This document shows, piece after piece, positions 10,242 through 17,392 of a stretch of DNA of 64,000 bases. Under the pieces are notes generated by a model that worked only from the letters and a program-made list of their open reading frames with translations, made no database searches and was not told the DNA's origin. Every line of letters begins with the position of its first letter. Positions within the stretch are counted from its first letter, which is position 1. This stretch comes from SZAS-79 sp038329645 (GTDB taxonomy: Bacteria > Pseudomonadota > Gammaproteobacteria > Burkholderiales > SG8-39). A program made the translations under genes and the position numbers. The stretch is from positions 1 through 64,000 of the forward strand of contig JBBQNG010000001.1 in NCBI GenBank assembly GCA_038329645.1, read 5' to 3'.

Positions 10242-10814
10242 TCAGAGCATCCCCGCGACCAGCGTGCGCCCGTACGAGAGCGGGATCAGCAGCACCTGCA
10301 GGAGCACGAGCAGCACCAGCGGCGAGAGATCGATGTTCGAGACCGGCGGCACGAAACGGCGGATGGGCCGCAGGAACGGCCGCACCATGGCATCGAACAC
10401 GGAGCCGATCGGCGAATGCGGGTTGGTCCACGACAGCACCGCTTGCACGATCAGGGCGAAGATCAGGATGAACAGGCTGAAGCGGAGCAGGTCGACGAGC
10501 GCGAGCGCGAACAGCACCATCGCGACCGGGCCGGGCGCAGCGGAAAGGTCGTAGCCGCGCAGCATGTACACGATTGCGAGCGTCGCGGCCTGCAGGATCC
10601 AGGCGACCAGGAATGTGGGCAGGTCGAACCCGGCCAGGCCCGGGATCACGCGCCGGGCGGGCATCACGATCCAGTTGGTCAGGGCAATGATGAATTCGCC
10701 GAGCTGGTTGCGGAACGAAACGCGCATCCACTGGAAATGAAAGCGCGCGAGCAGCAGGAAAACGATGAAGCCCGAGATCGAGTCGATGAGGAATTCGAGG
10801 ATCTGCGCGACCAT
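10242..10814 (-). CDS. yggT: YggT family membrane protein
   Basis: Small integral membrane protein of the YggT family, commonly next to proC and yggS and linked to osmotic or membrane homeostasis without a defined reaction. The ATG at 10814 gives 190 residues (starting MVAQILEFLIDSI); a longer frame exists upstream but would overlap proC. Two YggT repeats are visible, each with hydrophobic helices and the signature around NWIVMPARRVIPG and VRPFLRPIRRFVPPVSNIDLSP. It starts four bases after the proC stop and is part of the yggS-proC-yggT operon. Confidence 0.93.
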   Translation of the reverse strand: MVAQILEFLIDSISGFIVFLLLARFHFQWMRVSFRNQLGEFIIALTNWIVMPARRVIPGLAGFDLPTFLVAWILQAATLAIVYMLRGYDLSAAPGPVAMVLFALALVDLLRFSLFILIFALIVQAVLSWTNPHSPIGSVFDAMVRPFLRPIRRFVPPVSNIDLSPLVLLVLLQVLLIPLSYGRTLVAGML

Positions 10815-10818
10815 GCGC

Positions 10819-11634
10819 CTAGGCGTCCTTGCCGAGCAGCTTGCCCAGCTCCGCGCCGCGGTCGCTGGCCGCCTTGAGCGCCTTGCCGATCCGGCCTGCG
10901 AGATCCTCGGCCGCAAAGACCTTGAGCGCGGCCTCCGTCGTGCCGCCTTTCGATGTCACGCGTTCGCGCAGCGTACCGGGAGGCTCGGCGCTTTCGGCCG
11001 CCAACCGCGCCGCGCCAACGAAGGTCTGGATCGCGAGCTTGCGCGCAGCCTCGGGCGCGAGGCCCAGCTCGACGCCGGCTTTTTCGAGCGCCTCGATAAA
11101 ATAGAAAACGTAGGCCGGGCCGCTGCCGGAGACCGCGGTCACCGGGTCGATCAACGATTCGTCGTCGACCCACACAGTCTCGCCCACAGCCTCGAGAATG
11201 CTTTCGGCGCCCTTGCGCTCGTCGGCGCTGACTTCGGGTCCCGCATAGAGCCCGGCGATCCCGGCGCCGATGAGCGCAGGCGTGTTTGGCATGACCCGCA
11301 CCAGCTTCGTATACCCGCCCAGCCAGCGCGCCAGGTCCTCCAGGCGAATGCCGGCCGCGATGCTGATCACGACCTGCTGACTGAGCTTGCCCGCAAGGGA
11401 AGCGACGGCCTTGCGCATGTCCTGCGGTTTCACCGCGAGGACGATGGCGTCGGCTGAAAAAGTCAGCGCATCTGCGGCGTCGCTGACATGGATCTTGTAT
11501 TTCGCGGCCAGGTTTTCGCGCGCCTGCGCGACGACTTCGACCACGCAAATCGAATCGGCCGCATAGCCCTTGGCGAGCAACCCGCCGATGAGCGCGCCCG
11601 CCATGTTGCCGCCGCCGAGGAATGCGATCTTCAT
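10819..11634 (-). CDS. proC: Pyrroline-5-carboxylate reductase
   Basis: Last step of proline synthesis: NAD(P)H-dependent reduction of 1-pyrroline-5-carboxylate. The 271-residue protein starts with the Rossmann motif MKIAFLGGGNMAGALIGGLL, carries AVKPQDM, VRVMPNTPALIGAG, and the C-terminal dimer/substrate region SGSGPAYVFYFIEAL and GTLRERVTSKGGTTEAAL. I took the start at 11634 because it aligns with the family N-terminus; the frame runs on upstream inside yggS. The ATG overlaps the yggS stop by four bases (ATGA). Confidence 0.96.
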   Translation of the reverse strand: MKIAFLGGGNMAGALIGGLLAKGYAADSICVVEVVAQARENLAAKYKIHVSDAADALTFSADAIVLAVKPQDMRKAVASLAGKLSQQVVISIAAGIRLEDLARWLGGYTKLVRVMPNTPALIGAGIAGLYAGPEVSADERKGAESILEAVGETVWVDDESLIDPVTAVSGSGPAYVFYFIEALEKAGVELGLAPEAARKLAIQTFVGAARLAAESAEPPGTLRERVTSKGGTTEAALKVFAAEDLAGRIGKALKAASDRGAELGKLLGKDA

Positions 11635-12332
11635 GCCGCCGTCTTTGTCTTGGGTCTCGCACCGAAAATCGCCGTGCCCACGCGCACCATCGTTGAGCCT
11701 TCGGCCACGGCGGCTTCCAGGTCCTGCGACATGCCCATCGACAGCGTGTCCAGGGCGGCGCCCTCTTCGTTGAGGCGATCGAAAAGCTCGCGCACCGAGC
11801 GGAACCTGCGCTGCTGGAGTTCGGGATCGTCGGTCGGCTCGGGAATCGCCATCAGGCCGCGCAACCACAGGCGTGGAATCGGGGCGATCGACCGCGCCAA
11901 AGCTGCGACCTCATTTGGCGGCACACCGCTCTTGGTCGCCTCGCCCGACACGTTGACCTGGATCAGGACATTCAGCGGCGGCGCATCGGCTGAGCGCGCT
12001 TCGGACAGGCGAAGTGCGACTTTTTCCCGGTCTATGGTGTGCACCCAATCGAAGCATTCCGCCGCTGCGCGCGCCTTGTTGCTCTGGAGCGGGCCGATCA
12101 GGTGCCAGTGGATGCCGGGAGAACCGAGCTCCTTGCGCTTGGCAAGGGCTTCCTGCACATAATTCTCGCCAAAACTGCGCAATCCGGCGGCGACCGCTTC
12201 CTCGATTGCGGCAGGCGGGACGGTTTTGGTTACCGCAAGCAACTGGACGATCGACGGGTCGCGGCCGGCAGCGCGCGCCGCGTTGCGGATGCGCGCTGCG
12301 ACAGCTTGCAAGTTATCATTGATTGCCGCCAT
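11631..12332 (-). CDS. yggS: YggS family PLP homeostasis protein
   Basis: Pyridoxal-phosphate-binding protein that buffers PLP and influences amino-acid metabolism; no catalytic activity is established for the family. The 233-residue sequence has a single-domain alanine-racemase-like barrel with the PLP lysine in LLAVTKTVPPAAIEEA, then FGENYVQEALAK, HWHLIGPLQSNKAR, LNVLIQVNVSGEATKSG, LRGLMAIPEP and LSMGMSQDLEAAV. It is the first gene of the minus-strand operon and is divergent from pilT, with 80 bases between the two starts. This arrangement is widespread in proteobacteria. Confidence 0.95.
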   Translation of the reverse strand: MAAINDNLQAVAARIRNAARAAGRDPSIVQLLAVTKTVPPAAIEEAVAAGLRSFGENYVQEALAKRKELGSPGIHWHLIGPLQSNKARAAAECFDWVHTIDREKVALRLSEARSADAPPLNVLIQVNVSGEATKSGVPPNEVAALARSIAPIPRLWLRGLMAIPEPTDDPELQQRRFRSVRELFDRLNEEGAALDTLSMGMSQDLEAAVAEGSTMVRVGTAIFGARPKTKTAA

Positions 12333-12393
12333 AATTTTCCACCTGAGTTTCCCGCGCGCATCTCAGACGGCAGCGCGCGCCTCTCGCCTCACC

Positions 12394-12407
12394 TTCCCCC
12401 GGGGGAA
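12394..12407 (+). promoter_or_regulatory. Palindromic ribosome-binding site of pilT
   Basis: The Shine-Dalgarno-like GGGGGAA six bases before the pilT ATG is the right half of a perfect 14-base palindrome TTCCCCC/GGGGGAA. Self-pairing of the messenger here (with a few bases looped out) could mask the ribosome-binding site. No regulator is evident. Confidence 0.3.
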
Positions 12408-12412
12408 TTGTA

Positions 12413-13456
12413 ATGGATCTGACCGAGCTCCTCGCCTTCGTAGTCAAGAACAAAGCCTCCGACCTGCACCTCTCCTCCGGCCTGCCGCCCATGATCCGTG
12501 TGCACGGCGACGTGAAGCGCATCAACCTCCCGGCGATGGAGCACAAGGACGTGCACGGGATGATCTACGACATCATGAACGACGGGCAGAGGAAGTTCTA
12601 CGAGGAGAACCTCGAGTGCGACTTCTCGTTCGCGATCCCGAACCTCGCGCGCTTCCGCGTCAACGCGTTCGTGCAGCAGCGCGGCGCAGCCGCGGTGATG
12701 CGGGTGATCCCCTCCAAGATCCTGTCGCTCGAGGACCTCAAGGCGCCGAAGATCTTCAAGGACATTTCCGACTACCCCCGCGGTGTGGTGCTGGTGACCG
12801 GCCCGACGGGCTCGGGCAAGTCGACCACGCTGGCCGCGATGGTCAACCACAAGAACGAATCGGAGGAAGGCCACATCCTCACCATCGAGGACCCGATCGA
12901 GTTCGTGCACGAATCCAAGAAATGCCTGATCAACCAGCGCGAGGTCGGCCCGCACACGCTGTCGTTCTCCAACGCATTGCGCAGCGCCCTGCGCGAAGAC
13001 CCCGACGTGATCCTGGTGGGCGAGATGCGCGACCTCGAGACCATCCGCCTTGCGCTCTCGGGTGCGGAAACGGGCCACCTGGTGTTCGGTACGCTTCACA
13101 CCTCCTCGGCCGCGAAGACCATCGACCGGATCATCGACGTGTTCCCCGCGGCGGACCAGGACCTGATCCGGGCGATGATCTCCACAAGCTTGCGCGCGAT
13201 CATCTCGCAGACGCTGCTCAAGACCAAGGACGGCGGCGGGCGGGTCGCGGCCCACGAGATCATGATCGGCACGCCGGCGATCAACAACCTGATCCGGGAA
13301 GCCAAGATCCCGCAGATGTACTCGGCGATCCAGACTGGCTCGCAGCACGGCATGCAGACGCTCGACCAGAACCTGACGGACCTCGTCAAGCGCAATGTCG
13401 TCTCGCTCGCCGAAGCGCGCAGCAAGGCGGCCAACAAAGATTCTTTCGCGGGATAG
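12413..13456 (+). CDS. pilT: Type IV pilus retraction ATPase PilT
   Basis: Hexameric cytoplasmic motor that depolymerises the pilus and drives twitching. The 347-residue protein has the N-terminal PAS-like domain (SDLHLSSGLPPMIRVHG), Walker A GPTGSGKST at residues 130-138, the Asp box ILTIEDPIEF, Walker B VILVGEMRDLET, the His box TGHLVFGTLHT, and the PilT-specific AINNLIREAK close to the AIRNLIRE motif required for retraction. It is divergent from yggS and is followed after ten bases by pilU. The pilGHIJL cluster at 49-58 kb is its likely signal input. Confidence 0.97.
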   Translation: MDLTELLAFVVKNKASDLHLSSGLPPMIRVHGDVKRINLPAMEHKDVHGMIYDIMNDGQRKFYEENLECDFSFAIPNLARFRVNAFVQQRGAAAVMRVIPSKILSLEDLKAPKIFKDISDYPRGVVLVTGPTGSGKSTTLAAMVNHKNESEEGHILTIEDPIEFVHESKKCLINQREVGPHTLSFSNALRSALREDPDVILVGEMRDLETIRLALSGAETGHLVFGTLHTSSAAKTIDRIIDVFPAADQDLIRAMISTSLRAIISQTLLKTKDGGGRVAAHEIMIGTPAINNLIREAKIPQMYSAIQTGSQHGMQTLDQNLTDLVKRNVVSLAEARSKAANKDSFAG

Positions 13457-13466
13457 GAGACCGGAC

Positions 13467-14603
13467 ATGGAAAGCGAACAGGCGACGAAATTCATCTATG
13501 ACCTCCTGCGCGCGATGCTCGCGAAGAAGGGCTCCGACCTCTTCATCACGGAAGGTTTCCCGCCGGCGATGAAGGGCGACGGCAAGATGCAGCCGCTGTC
13601 GCAGACGCCGCTCACGTCACAGCACACCGCGATGCTTGCCCGGGCGGTCATGAACGACAAGCAGGCCGCCGCGTTCGAGGCGACGAAGGAATGCAACTTC
13701 GCCATCAGCCCGTCCGGTATCGGGCGTTTCCGGGTGAACGCATTCCTCCAGATGCAGAAAGTCGGCATGATTATGCGCACGATTACCACCGCGATCCCGG
13801 AGTTCGACGACCTGAAGCTGCCGCCGGTGCTGAAAGACGTAATCATGACCAAGCGGGGTCTGGTCCTCTTCGTCGGCGGCACCGGCTCGGGCAAGTCAAC
13901 CTCGCTCGCGGCGATGATCGGCTACCGCAATGCGAACTCGTACGGGCACATCATCACCATCGAAGATCCGGTCGAATACGTCCACCCGCACCGCAACTGC
14001 ATCATCACGCAGCGCGAGGTCGGCGTCGATACCGATTCCTGGGAGGTCGCGCTCAAGAACACCCTGCGCCAGGCGCCGGACGTTATCCTGATCGGCGAGA
14101 TTCGCGAACGGGAGGTCATGGAGCACGCGATCGCCTTCGCCGAGACCGGCCACCTTGCTCTGGGCACGCTGCACGCCAACAACTCCAACCAGGCGCTGGA
14201 CCGGATCATCAACTTCTTCCCCGAGGAGCGCCGCCACCAGCTGCTGATGGACTTGTCCCTCAACCTCAAGGCGGTGGTGTCGCAGCGCCTGATCCCGGTG
14301 AAGGAAGGCAAGGGGCGGGCCGCCGCGGTCGAAGTGCTGCTCAACTCGCCGCTGATCGCCGACCTGATTTTCAAGGGCGAGGTCACCGGCATCAAGGAGA
14401 TCATGAAAAAGTCGAAGGAGCTTGGCATGCAGACCTTCGACCAGGCCCTGTTCAACCTGCACGAGGAAGACCGCATCAGCTACGAGGATGCGCTGCGCTT
14501 CGCCGATTCGACCAACGAAGTGCGCCTCAACATCAAGCTCAACGGCAAGGGCTCGAAGAGCCGGGACCTCAACGAAGGCATCGCCCACCTGGACATCGTC
14601 TAA
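13467..14603 (+). CDS. pilU: PilT-dependent retraction ATPase PilU
   Basis: PilT paralogue that assists retraction under load. The 378-residue protein starts at the ATG at 13467 (MESEQATKF); the frame extends upstream into pilT but without a better start. Motifs: SDLFITEGFPPAMKGDGK, Walker A VGGTGSGKSTS, Asp box IITIEDPVEYVHPH, Walker B VILIGEIREREV, and His box GHLALGTLHANNSNQ. In place of the PilT AIRNLIRE motif it has SPLIADLIFKGEV, typical of PilU. It ends with a longer tail than PilT. Confidence 0.96.
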   Translation: MESEQATKFIYDLLRAMLAKKGSDLFITEGFPPAMKGDGKMQPLSQTPLTSQHTAMLARAVMNDKQAAAFEATKECNFAISPSGIGRFRVNAFLQMQKVGMIMRTITTAIPEFDDLKLPPVLKDVIMTKRGLVLFVGGTGSGKSTSLAAMIGYRNANSYGHIITIEDPVEYVHPHRNCIITQREVGVDTDSWEVALKNTLRQAPDVILIGEIREREVMEHAIAFAETGHLALGTLHANNSNQALDRIINFFPEERRHQLLMDLSLNLKAVVSQRLIPVKEGKGRAAAVEVLLNSPLIADLIFKGEVTGIKEIMKKSKELGMQTFDQALFNLHEEDRISYEDALRFADSTNEVRLNIKLNGKGSKSRDLNEGIAHLDIV

Positions 14604-14645
14604 GGCGCATCGCCGGGTGGGGCGCGAGCGCCCGCAACGGGCCGT

Positions 14646-14661
14646 ATAACAAAAGTGTTAT
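14646..14661. promoter_or_regulatory. Short inverted repeat after pilU
   Basis: The arms ATAAC (14646-14650) and GTTAT (14657-14661) surround AAAAGT in the 133-base gap between pilU and the next gene. The gap from 14641 to 14735 is AT-richer than its flanks and probably carries the promoter of the 92-residue protein gene. The repeat could be an operator; evidence is only the symmetry. Confidence 0.25.
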
Positions 14662-14736
14662 CCGAATTGGCTTGGGGACCGCTCCCGGAGCCATTCTTGC
14701 AAAACAAATCTGTGAAATTGTGAAGGAAACACCCGC

Positions 14737-15015
14737 ATGAAGAAGACCGACCTGGAGAAATTGCAGGGCCTGCGCCTGAAGCCCCAGCCCGGCGCCGCCG
14801 GCGCCGCGGGGCAATTCGGCAAGGAGGCGCCGGCGGTGCCCAGCCGGCGCGAGCAGCGCGATATCGACCGCGCGGCCGGTCTGGTGCCGTTCGCGGTCAA
14901 GCTGAACGAGGCGCTGGTCGCCAAGCTGCACGCGCTCGCCGAGAAGCGCGAGGGGAACCTCAACGACGTCGTCGCCGAGCTGCTCAAGAAAGGCATGGAG
15001 AGCAAGGCCAAGTAG
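14737..15015 (+). CDS. Small hypothetical protein, possible ribbon-helix-helix fold
   Basis: A 92-residue protein I do not recognise by name. The first ~50 residues are basic and rich in Gly, Ala and Pro and look disordered. The C-terminal part (residues about 50-88, LVPFAVKLNEALVAKLHALA then NLNDVVAELLKKGME) has the spacing of a ribbon-helix-helix DNA-binding domain: a strand, then two amphipathic helices. AAGGAA lies 10 bases before the ATG. It sits between pilU and arfB on the same strand, five bases before arfB, so it may be cotranscribed with arfB. Confidence 0.7.
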   Translation: MKKTDLEKLQGLRLKPQPGAAGAAGQFGKEAPAVPSRREQRDIDRAAGLVPFAVKLNEALVAKLHALAEKREGNLNDVVAELLKKGMESKAK

Positions 15016-15020
15016 ACGCC

Positions 15021-15428
15021 ATGCCCGCCGCGGACATCGTCATCTCGGAAGCGGAAGTCGAGATCACCGCGGTGCGCGCGCAGGGCGCCGGCGGCCAGAA
15101 CGTAAACAAAGTCTCAAACGCGATCCACCTGCGGTTCGACGTCCGCGCCTCTTCCCTCCCTGACGCGGTCAAGGAGCGCCTCCTCAGGCTGTCCGACCAG
15201 CGCCTCACGCGCACCGGCGTGGTGGTGATCAAGGCGCAGCAGCACCGCAGCCAGGACATGAACCGCGCGGAGGCCATGGCGCGCCTCCACGAGCTGGTGC
15301 AAAGCGCAGCCTTCGTCCCCAAGAAGCGCCGGCCGACCAAGCCCAGCCGCAGCGCGAAAAAGAAGCGGGTCGAAGGAAAAGTCCTGCGCGGGCGAATCAA
15401 GGCGCTGCGTGGCAAGGTCGTCGACTGA
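15021..15428 (+). CDS. arfB: Alternative ribosome-rescue factor ArfB (YaeJ)
   Basis: Peptidyl-tRNA hydrolase that frees ribosomes stalled on non-stop messages. The 135-residue protein carries the release-factor GGQ loop (RAQGAGGQNVNKVSNAIHL) near residue 25 and a long basic C-terminal tail (KKRRPTKPSRSAKKKR and onward) that in this family enters the empty mRNA channel. It lacks the codon-recognition domains of RF1 and RF2, which fits ArfB. It is the last core gene before the integron-like accessory segment. Confidence 0.95.
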   Translation: MPAADIVISEAEVEITAVRAQGAGGQNVNKVSNAIHLRFDVRASSLPDAVKERLLRLSDQRLTRTGVVVIKAQQHRSQDMNRAEAMARLHELVQSAAFVPKKRRPTKPSRSAKKKRVEGKVLRGRIKALRGKVVD

Positions 15429-15638
15429 GATTTCTTCCGTTTTCGCGCGAGCCGCCTTGGCTCTGCGAGACACGAAACCGAAGTCCCTATCGGATCAGAA
15501 GTTTGTTGCGTTTGGCGCCGGGTAACCCGGGGACTGCGTCATCGCTCGACACACCAACGTTTTGATTTCTAGCGAAGTTGACGACGGCCTCGAATGGGCG
15601 CGACCATGCTATCCGTCGCCCTACAACGGGTATTGCAC
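15429..15638. other. Non-coding left flank of the cassette block
   Basis: 210 bases between arfB and the first GTTAGCC core. Composition drops towards lower GC after about 15470. I see no start codon with a ribosome-binding site and no complete attC partner (GGCTAAC with a matching inner box) for the core at 15639, so the left boundary is either a degraded attC, an attI-like site, or simply the chromosomal insertion point. A frame of about 40 codons ending at 15654 has no start codon and is not called. Confidence 0.5.
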
Positions 15639-15645
15639 GTTAGCC
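15639..15645 (+). other. Integron core half-site GTTAGCC
   Basis: Heptamer identical to the right-hand core of the complete attC-like site at 16530-16536. It lies 16 bases before the methyltransferase start codon, the usual distance in gene cassettes, so the two cores frame an 891-bp unit (recombination between G and TT). Confidence 0.6.
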
Positions 15646-15661
15646 GTCTAGGAGGATTGCG

Positions 15662-16465
15662 ATGACAACCAATACCGGAGCACAGCTGCGCGCGCTGTAC
15701 GAGCAGGAAGGCGGCGTTGCGAGCATCTTCTCGGAGAAGGTCGCTGACTACGTGTCTTCCCGCCCCGACTATCCCGATGCACTGTTTGACATGCTCAAAG
15801 TTACGTGCAATCTAGGTCAGGGTGCCGTGGTCGTCGACGTAGGGGCCGGAACGGGTCTTCTCACGCGCGGCTTGTTACTGCGCAGCTACTCGGTTGTGGC
15901 TATTGAGCCGAACCATGCTATGCGCAAGGCTGCAGATCACCTCCTAGCAGCATTCACGGGCTACAGCAGCGCAGATGGATCAGCCGAGAGACTTCCCGTT
16001 GGGAACTCATCGGCAGACCTCATCACAGCCGCGCATGCGTTTCACTGGTTTGAGGTTGAGGCAGCAAAGCTTGAGAGCCTTCGCGTCCTTCGCCCCAGCG
16101 GACAAGTCGCCCTCATTTGGAACGATCGGCTGAAATCGGACCCATTTCATAAAGCACTAGACGCCGTGCTCTCTGAATACGGAGGGGCGAAGCGCGGGGC
16201 GCTTGTGGCCCATGAGGAACGCGGAGATATTCCGGCCTTCTTTGGGAAAGCCCAGCCAAACGAATACGTCTGGCCGCACCATCACACTATCGACGAGGCT
16301 GGTCTGTTGAGTCTGGTTTTCTCCCGCTCCTACATGCCAATCCGTGATTCGGTCGCAGGAAATGCGGCGGCAAACAAATTGCGCGAACTATACGGACGGT
16401 TCTCCTCTCAGAGCGGCTTAACAGTGCCGTACACCACCGTTGCGTATGTTGGGCGGCCCAGATGA
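15662..16465 (+). CDS. Cassette-borne class I SAM-dependent methyltransferase
   Basis: A 267-residue methyltransferase of the Methyltransf_11/UbiE-like type with unknown substrate. Motif I is VVVDVGAGTGLLTRGL (about residues 55-70), the acidic end of strand 2 is VVAIEPNHAMRKAA, and the later GSAERLPVGNSSADLITAAH and FHWFEVEAA are typical of the group. A GGAGG ribosome-binding site lies seven bases before the ATG. It is flanked by GTTAGCC at 15639 and a full attC-like site eight bases after its stop, so it is the single gene of an integron-type cassette. Base composition is lower in GC than the neighbouring core genes. Small-molecule methylation is the default guess, nothing more. Confidence 0.8.
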   Translation: MTTNTGAQLRALYEQEGGVASIFSEKVADYVSSRPDYPDALFDMLKVTCNLGQGAVVVDVGAGTGLLTRGLLLRSYSVVAIEPNHAMRKAADHLLAAFTGYSSADGSAERLPVGNSSADLITAAHAFHWFEVEAAKLESLRVLRPSGQVALIWNDRLKSDPFHKALDAVLSEYGGAKRGALVAHEERGDIPAFFGKAQPNEYVWPHHHTIDEAGLLSLVFSRSYMPIRDSVAGNAAANKLRELYGRFSSQSGLTVPYTTVAYVGRPR

Positions 16466-16472
16466 CGGCGAC

Positions 16473-16536
16473 GGCTAACCGCCGCGTCTACTCGGACGCG
16501 CGAAATGCCGCGCGCCGGTAACGCGGGACGTTAGCC
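16473..16536 (+). other. attC-like recombination site
   Basis: A 64-bp imperfect inverted repeat right after the methyltransferase stop. The outer cores are GGCTAAC (16473-16479) and GTTAGCC (16530-16536), perfectly complementary. The inner boxes are CGCGTCTAC (16483-16491) and GTAACGCG (16518-16525, reverse complement CGCGTTAC), identical except for one extra C in the left box. That is the extrahelical base that sets strand choice in folded attC sites. The centre is GC-rich and self-complementary. The cores deviate from strict GTTRRRY in one position. Confidence 0.8.
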
Positions 16537-16567
16537 TTCAGTGAGAGAGTCGTTGTAATCTTCGACA

Positions 16568-17053
16568 ATGCCAGCCTCCGTCTACATCGAATCGTCTGTC
16601 ATCAGCTACCTCACGGCCCTTCCAAGCCGAGATGTTGTTGCGGCGAGCCGGCAGGCGATCACAATCGACTGGTGGCGAGAGAATCGGCGTCGCTTTGAGG
16701 TCTACGTTTCGGCCTTGGTACTGGAATAACTCTCTGGAGGTGACGCGGCGGCCGCCGCGGCTCGGCTAGAGGCCGTGGCTGGCATCCCAAGCCTTGAAAT
16801 CGGCCCTGAGGCCGTTTCGCTAGCGGAGGCCTTATTGGCAGCTGGAGCCGTACCAGCCAACAGCCAGCGCGACGCGCTCCACATTGCGATAGCAGCGACT
16901 CAAGGAACAGACTATCTGCTGACGTGGAATTTTCGGCACATCAACAATGCAGAGACACGAGGCCTCATTGCAGAGGTCGTTGCTGAGCAAGGATTGGCGT
17001 GTCCAAGCCTATGCTCGCCTGAGGAACTCGGAGGTGGCATCGATGCAACTTGA
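16568..17053 (+). pseudogene. PIN-domain (VapC-type) toxin gene with an in-frame nonsense codon
   Basis: Read through one stop, the frame encodes a 161-codon PIN-domain protein: start MPASVYIESSVISYLTALPS, then VYVSALVLE, the stop TAA at 16727-16729, then LSGGDAAAAAARLEA and, near the end, NSQRDALHIAIAATQGTDY and LLTWNFRHINN, which carry PIN acidic residues. In related proteins the position after VLE is usually Glu, so GAA to TAA is the simplest change. PIN toxins are RNases; the truncated 53-residue product would lack most of the active site. The gene begins 32 bases after the attC core and overlaps its partner by 11 bases. A sequencing error cannot be excluded. Confidence 0.75.
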
Positions 17054-17216
17054 TCCAATCGTTGAGGAAATGCGACAGTACGGGCACGCCTTTGCCAAAC
17101 GCCACAAGAATGACCTAGCGGCAATGTGCAAGGCTCTTCGAGAGAAAGAGGTGCAAAGTGGCCGTCCTGTTGTCAGCCGGCCCGCTCGGCGGTTACCTGC
17201 GCGCGCTGCAGGCTAA
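17043..17216 (+). CDS. Small partner protein of the PIN-domain gene (putative antitoxin)
   Basis: A 57-residue protein starting MQLDPIVEEMRQYGHAFAKR and continuing with HKNDLAAMCKALREKE and SGRPVVSRPARRL. Short proteins of this pattern (DPIVEE, helical middle, then SGR-VVS-PPR) regularly follow PIN-domain genes, so an antitoxin or accessory role is inferred from context. The start lies inside the end of the PIN frame (11-base overlap, another frame). Its stop codon TAA at 17214-17216 lies inside the GGCTAAC core of the next attC-like site, a common cassette layout. Confidence 0.6.
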   Translation: MQLDPIVEEMRQYGHAFAKRHKNDLAAMCKALREKEVQSGRPVVSRPARRLPARAAG

Positions 17217-17290
17217 CCACACGTTGCACCCGACGTCTCTTTCTTTACGGCTTTGCCGCTCCGGCAGGGCCGCAGGTGAACGTGAACATA
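17211..17290 (+). other. Degraded attC-like site
   Basis: The left core GGCTAAC (17211-17217) is intact. The inner boxes CACGTTGCACC (17220-17230) and GGTGAACGTG (17275-17284, reverse complement CACGTTCACC) match except for one extra G in the left box, again the extrahelical-base pattern. The centre contains CGGC/GCCG self-complementary stretches. The expected right core GTTAGCC after 17284 is replaced by AACATAAAGC, so recombination at this site is probably lost. Confidence 0.6.
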
Positions 17291-17392
17291 AAGCGTCCCA
17301 AGACCCCGCAAACCCGGCTCTGCGGACAGACCGAGTCCTAAACTTGTGGCGAGCTTCCTGATCTGAATACGCCGCACACCACGGAGGCAGCG

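Noticed and set aside
15480..15645. Complete attC site upstream of the methyltransferase
   Set aside because: GGGTAAC near 15520 could be a left core, but I could not find inner boxes that match the sequence before GTTAGCC, so only the half-site is reported.
15526..15654. Start-less frame of about 40 codons ending just after the first GTTAGCC
   Set aside because: It has a plausible amino-acid mix but no start codon or ribosome-binding site and no family resemblance; it could be chance or a cassette remnant.
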